DNA from: Gnetum montanum
Lineage: Eukaryota; Streptophyta; Gnetopsida; Gnetales; Gnetaceae
Length of the DNA stretch: 64,000 bases
Direction: 5' to 3'
NCBI GenBank assembly: GCA_015680685.1
Contig: MNCI01037805.1
Span: forward strand, 130,263 to 194,262
In this document: in pieces, positions 63,268 to 64,000 of the stretch
How positions within the stretch are numbered: the stretch's first letter is position 1
Layout of the letters: every line of letters starts with the position of its first letter
Made by a program: the position numbers and the translations under genes
The notes under the pieces: model-generated
Told to the model about the DNA's origin: nothing
The model's input: the letters and a program-made list of their open reading frames with translations, nothing else
The model's database searches: none

Positions 63268-64000
63268 TGTCTCAAACCATAACCTAGCTTCAAACAAGAA
63301 TACAACATCACCTACCAAGGAACCTTAGAGAAGTAATGATAGAATTGATGAAGAAGAAGACTGGAGTACGTTGATATAAACAAGGATCTCATATGCTCAT
63401 CACAATCCTTACTATCCCGATTTTACATTCATCTTTCATCAAGTGAGACAACTCAAGTGGATAGATCTTCAAGGGAACGTTGTTCTACCACCAAAGTGTT
63501 CAACACCCATTAAGCTCCAAACCACTTTCAAGGAGATGAAACTAAGTGAAGCACTTGGAGGGTATCATGAAACTAAATACATGACCCAACCATATGAACC
63601 CACTGATGAGCAATTAAGGAAAGACAATGCCATGGAAACCAAACATGAATAAGACAAAGGAAAGACAGTCAACTCTACTATTCTCTTAGAGAAGCTTGAT
63701 GGAGATATGTTCATTGTTCAACAACACCTATCATCTGATTGGATGAACCTATCAAGAATCACTTACACTCCGAACTAGTAGAGATACACAGGTGGGAGGC
63801 AAAAGACTCAAGGTACAAGCAAGACTCAAGACCAAGAGTTCCTGCTAGATCTCATAGAGAAGGACATGAAGGTCATCATAGGAGGACAAGTTGGCATTGT
63901 TCTCCTACTACCCCATCTGCATCCTCACGATCATCAGAAGACTCTGATAGAAGGAGGCAAAGGTATAAAGACCATGATAGGGAAGAGAGGAGAACCCATG
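63268..64000 (+). pseudogene. G5 gag remnant, partial
   Basis: The frame before and within 63443-63652 reads ISYAHHNPYY, FTFIFHQVRQLKWIDLQGNV and VLPP, matching the G1 leader. From about 63820 a basic, Ser-rich stretch (SASSRSSEDSDRRRQRYKDH) matches the G2 gag N-terminal region. Frames are interrupted, for example by stops near 63650 and 63780. Confidence 0.65.

Larger units (their letters stand above)
62272..64000 (+). mobile_element. G5: 5' part of a gypsy element, running off the window
   Basis: 5' LTR 62272-63150, tRNA-Asp-type primer site 63152-63169, and a gag leader from about 63268. Its LTR is closest in layout to that of G1. The pol region, if present, lies beyond the window. Confidence 0.8.

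Overview
This window is nuclear DNA of a seed plant. The long, repeat-filled introns and the heavy load of old, mutated Ty3/gypsy elements suggest a gymnosperm, such as a conifer; the lineage is an inference. I see one complete, apparently functional protein-coding gene. Nearly everything else is transposable-element remains, so most long open frames are not host genes.

The host gene lies on the minus strand from 59731 (ATG) to 24717 (stop). It encodes N-acetylglutamate synthase (NAGS), the entry enzyme of arginine/ornithine synthesis. Eleven exons with canonical GT/AG borders and compatible phases join into 594 codons plus a stop: a transit-peptide-like N-terminus, an amino-acid-kinase-like domain and a C-terminal GNAT acetyltransferase domain. 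The gene covers about 35 kb, and intron 9 alone is about 19.6 kb. That intron holds a complete gag-only gypsy element with its own nested solo LTR, three non-LTR retrotransposon fragments, a Copia gag fragment, a SINE and a 575-base assembly gap.

Layout: 1-404, a minus-strand LTR. 405-9857, a degenerate full-length gypsy element (G1) with gag, protease, RT, RNase H and integrase remnants. 9858-13686, a SINE pair and an orphan promoter/5'-exon-like segment with telo-boxes. 13687-19923, nested LTR pieces, a 44-bp minisatellite and a minus-strand gag-only element (G3) with an initiator-tRNA-Met-type primer site. 20565-23365, a minus-strand gypsy LTR (G4) and dispersed or tandem repeats. 24717-59731, NAGS with its repeat-filled introns, including element G2 at 30997-39783. 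59732-62271, the upstream region with a short unexplained ORF, small tandem repeats, an endonuclease fragment and a SINE-like unit. 62272-64000, the 5' part of another gypsy element (G5).

The four tRNA-Asp-primed gypsy elements (G1, G2, G4, G5) are relatives. Every difference between their primer-binding sites and the canonical tRNA-Asp complement is a C-to-T or G-to-A transition, the signature of methylcytosine decay. I found no CRISPR array, rRNA gene or intact tRNA gene.
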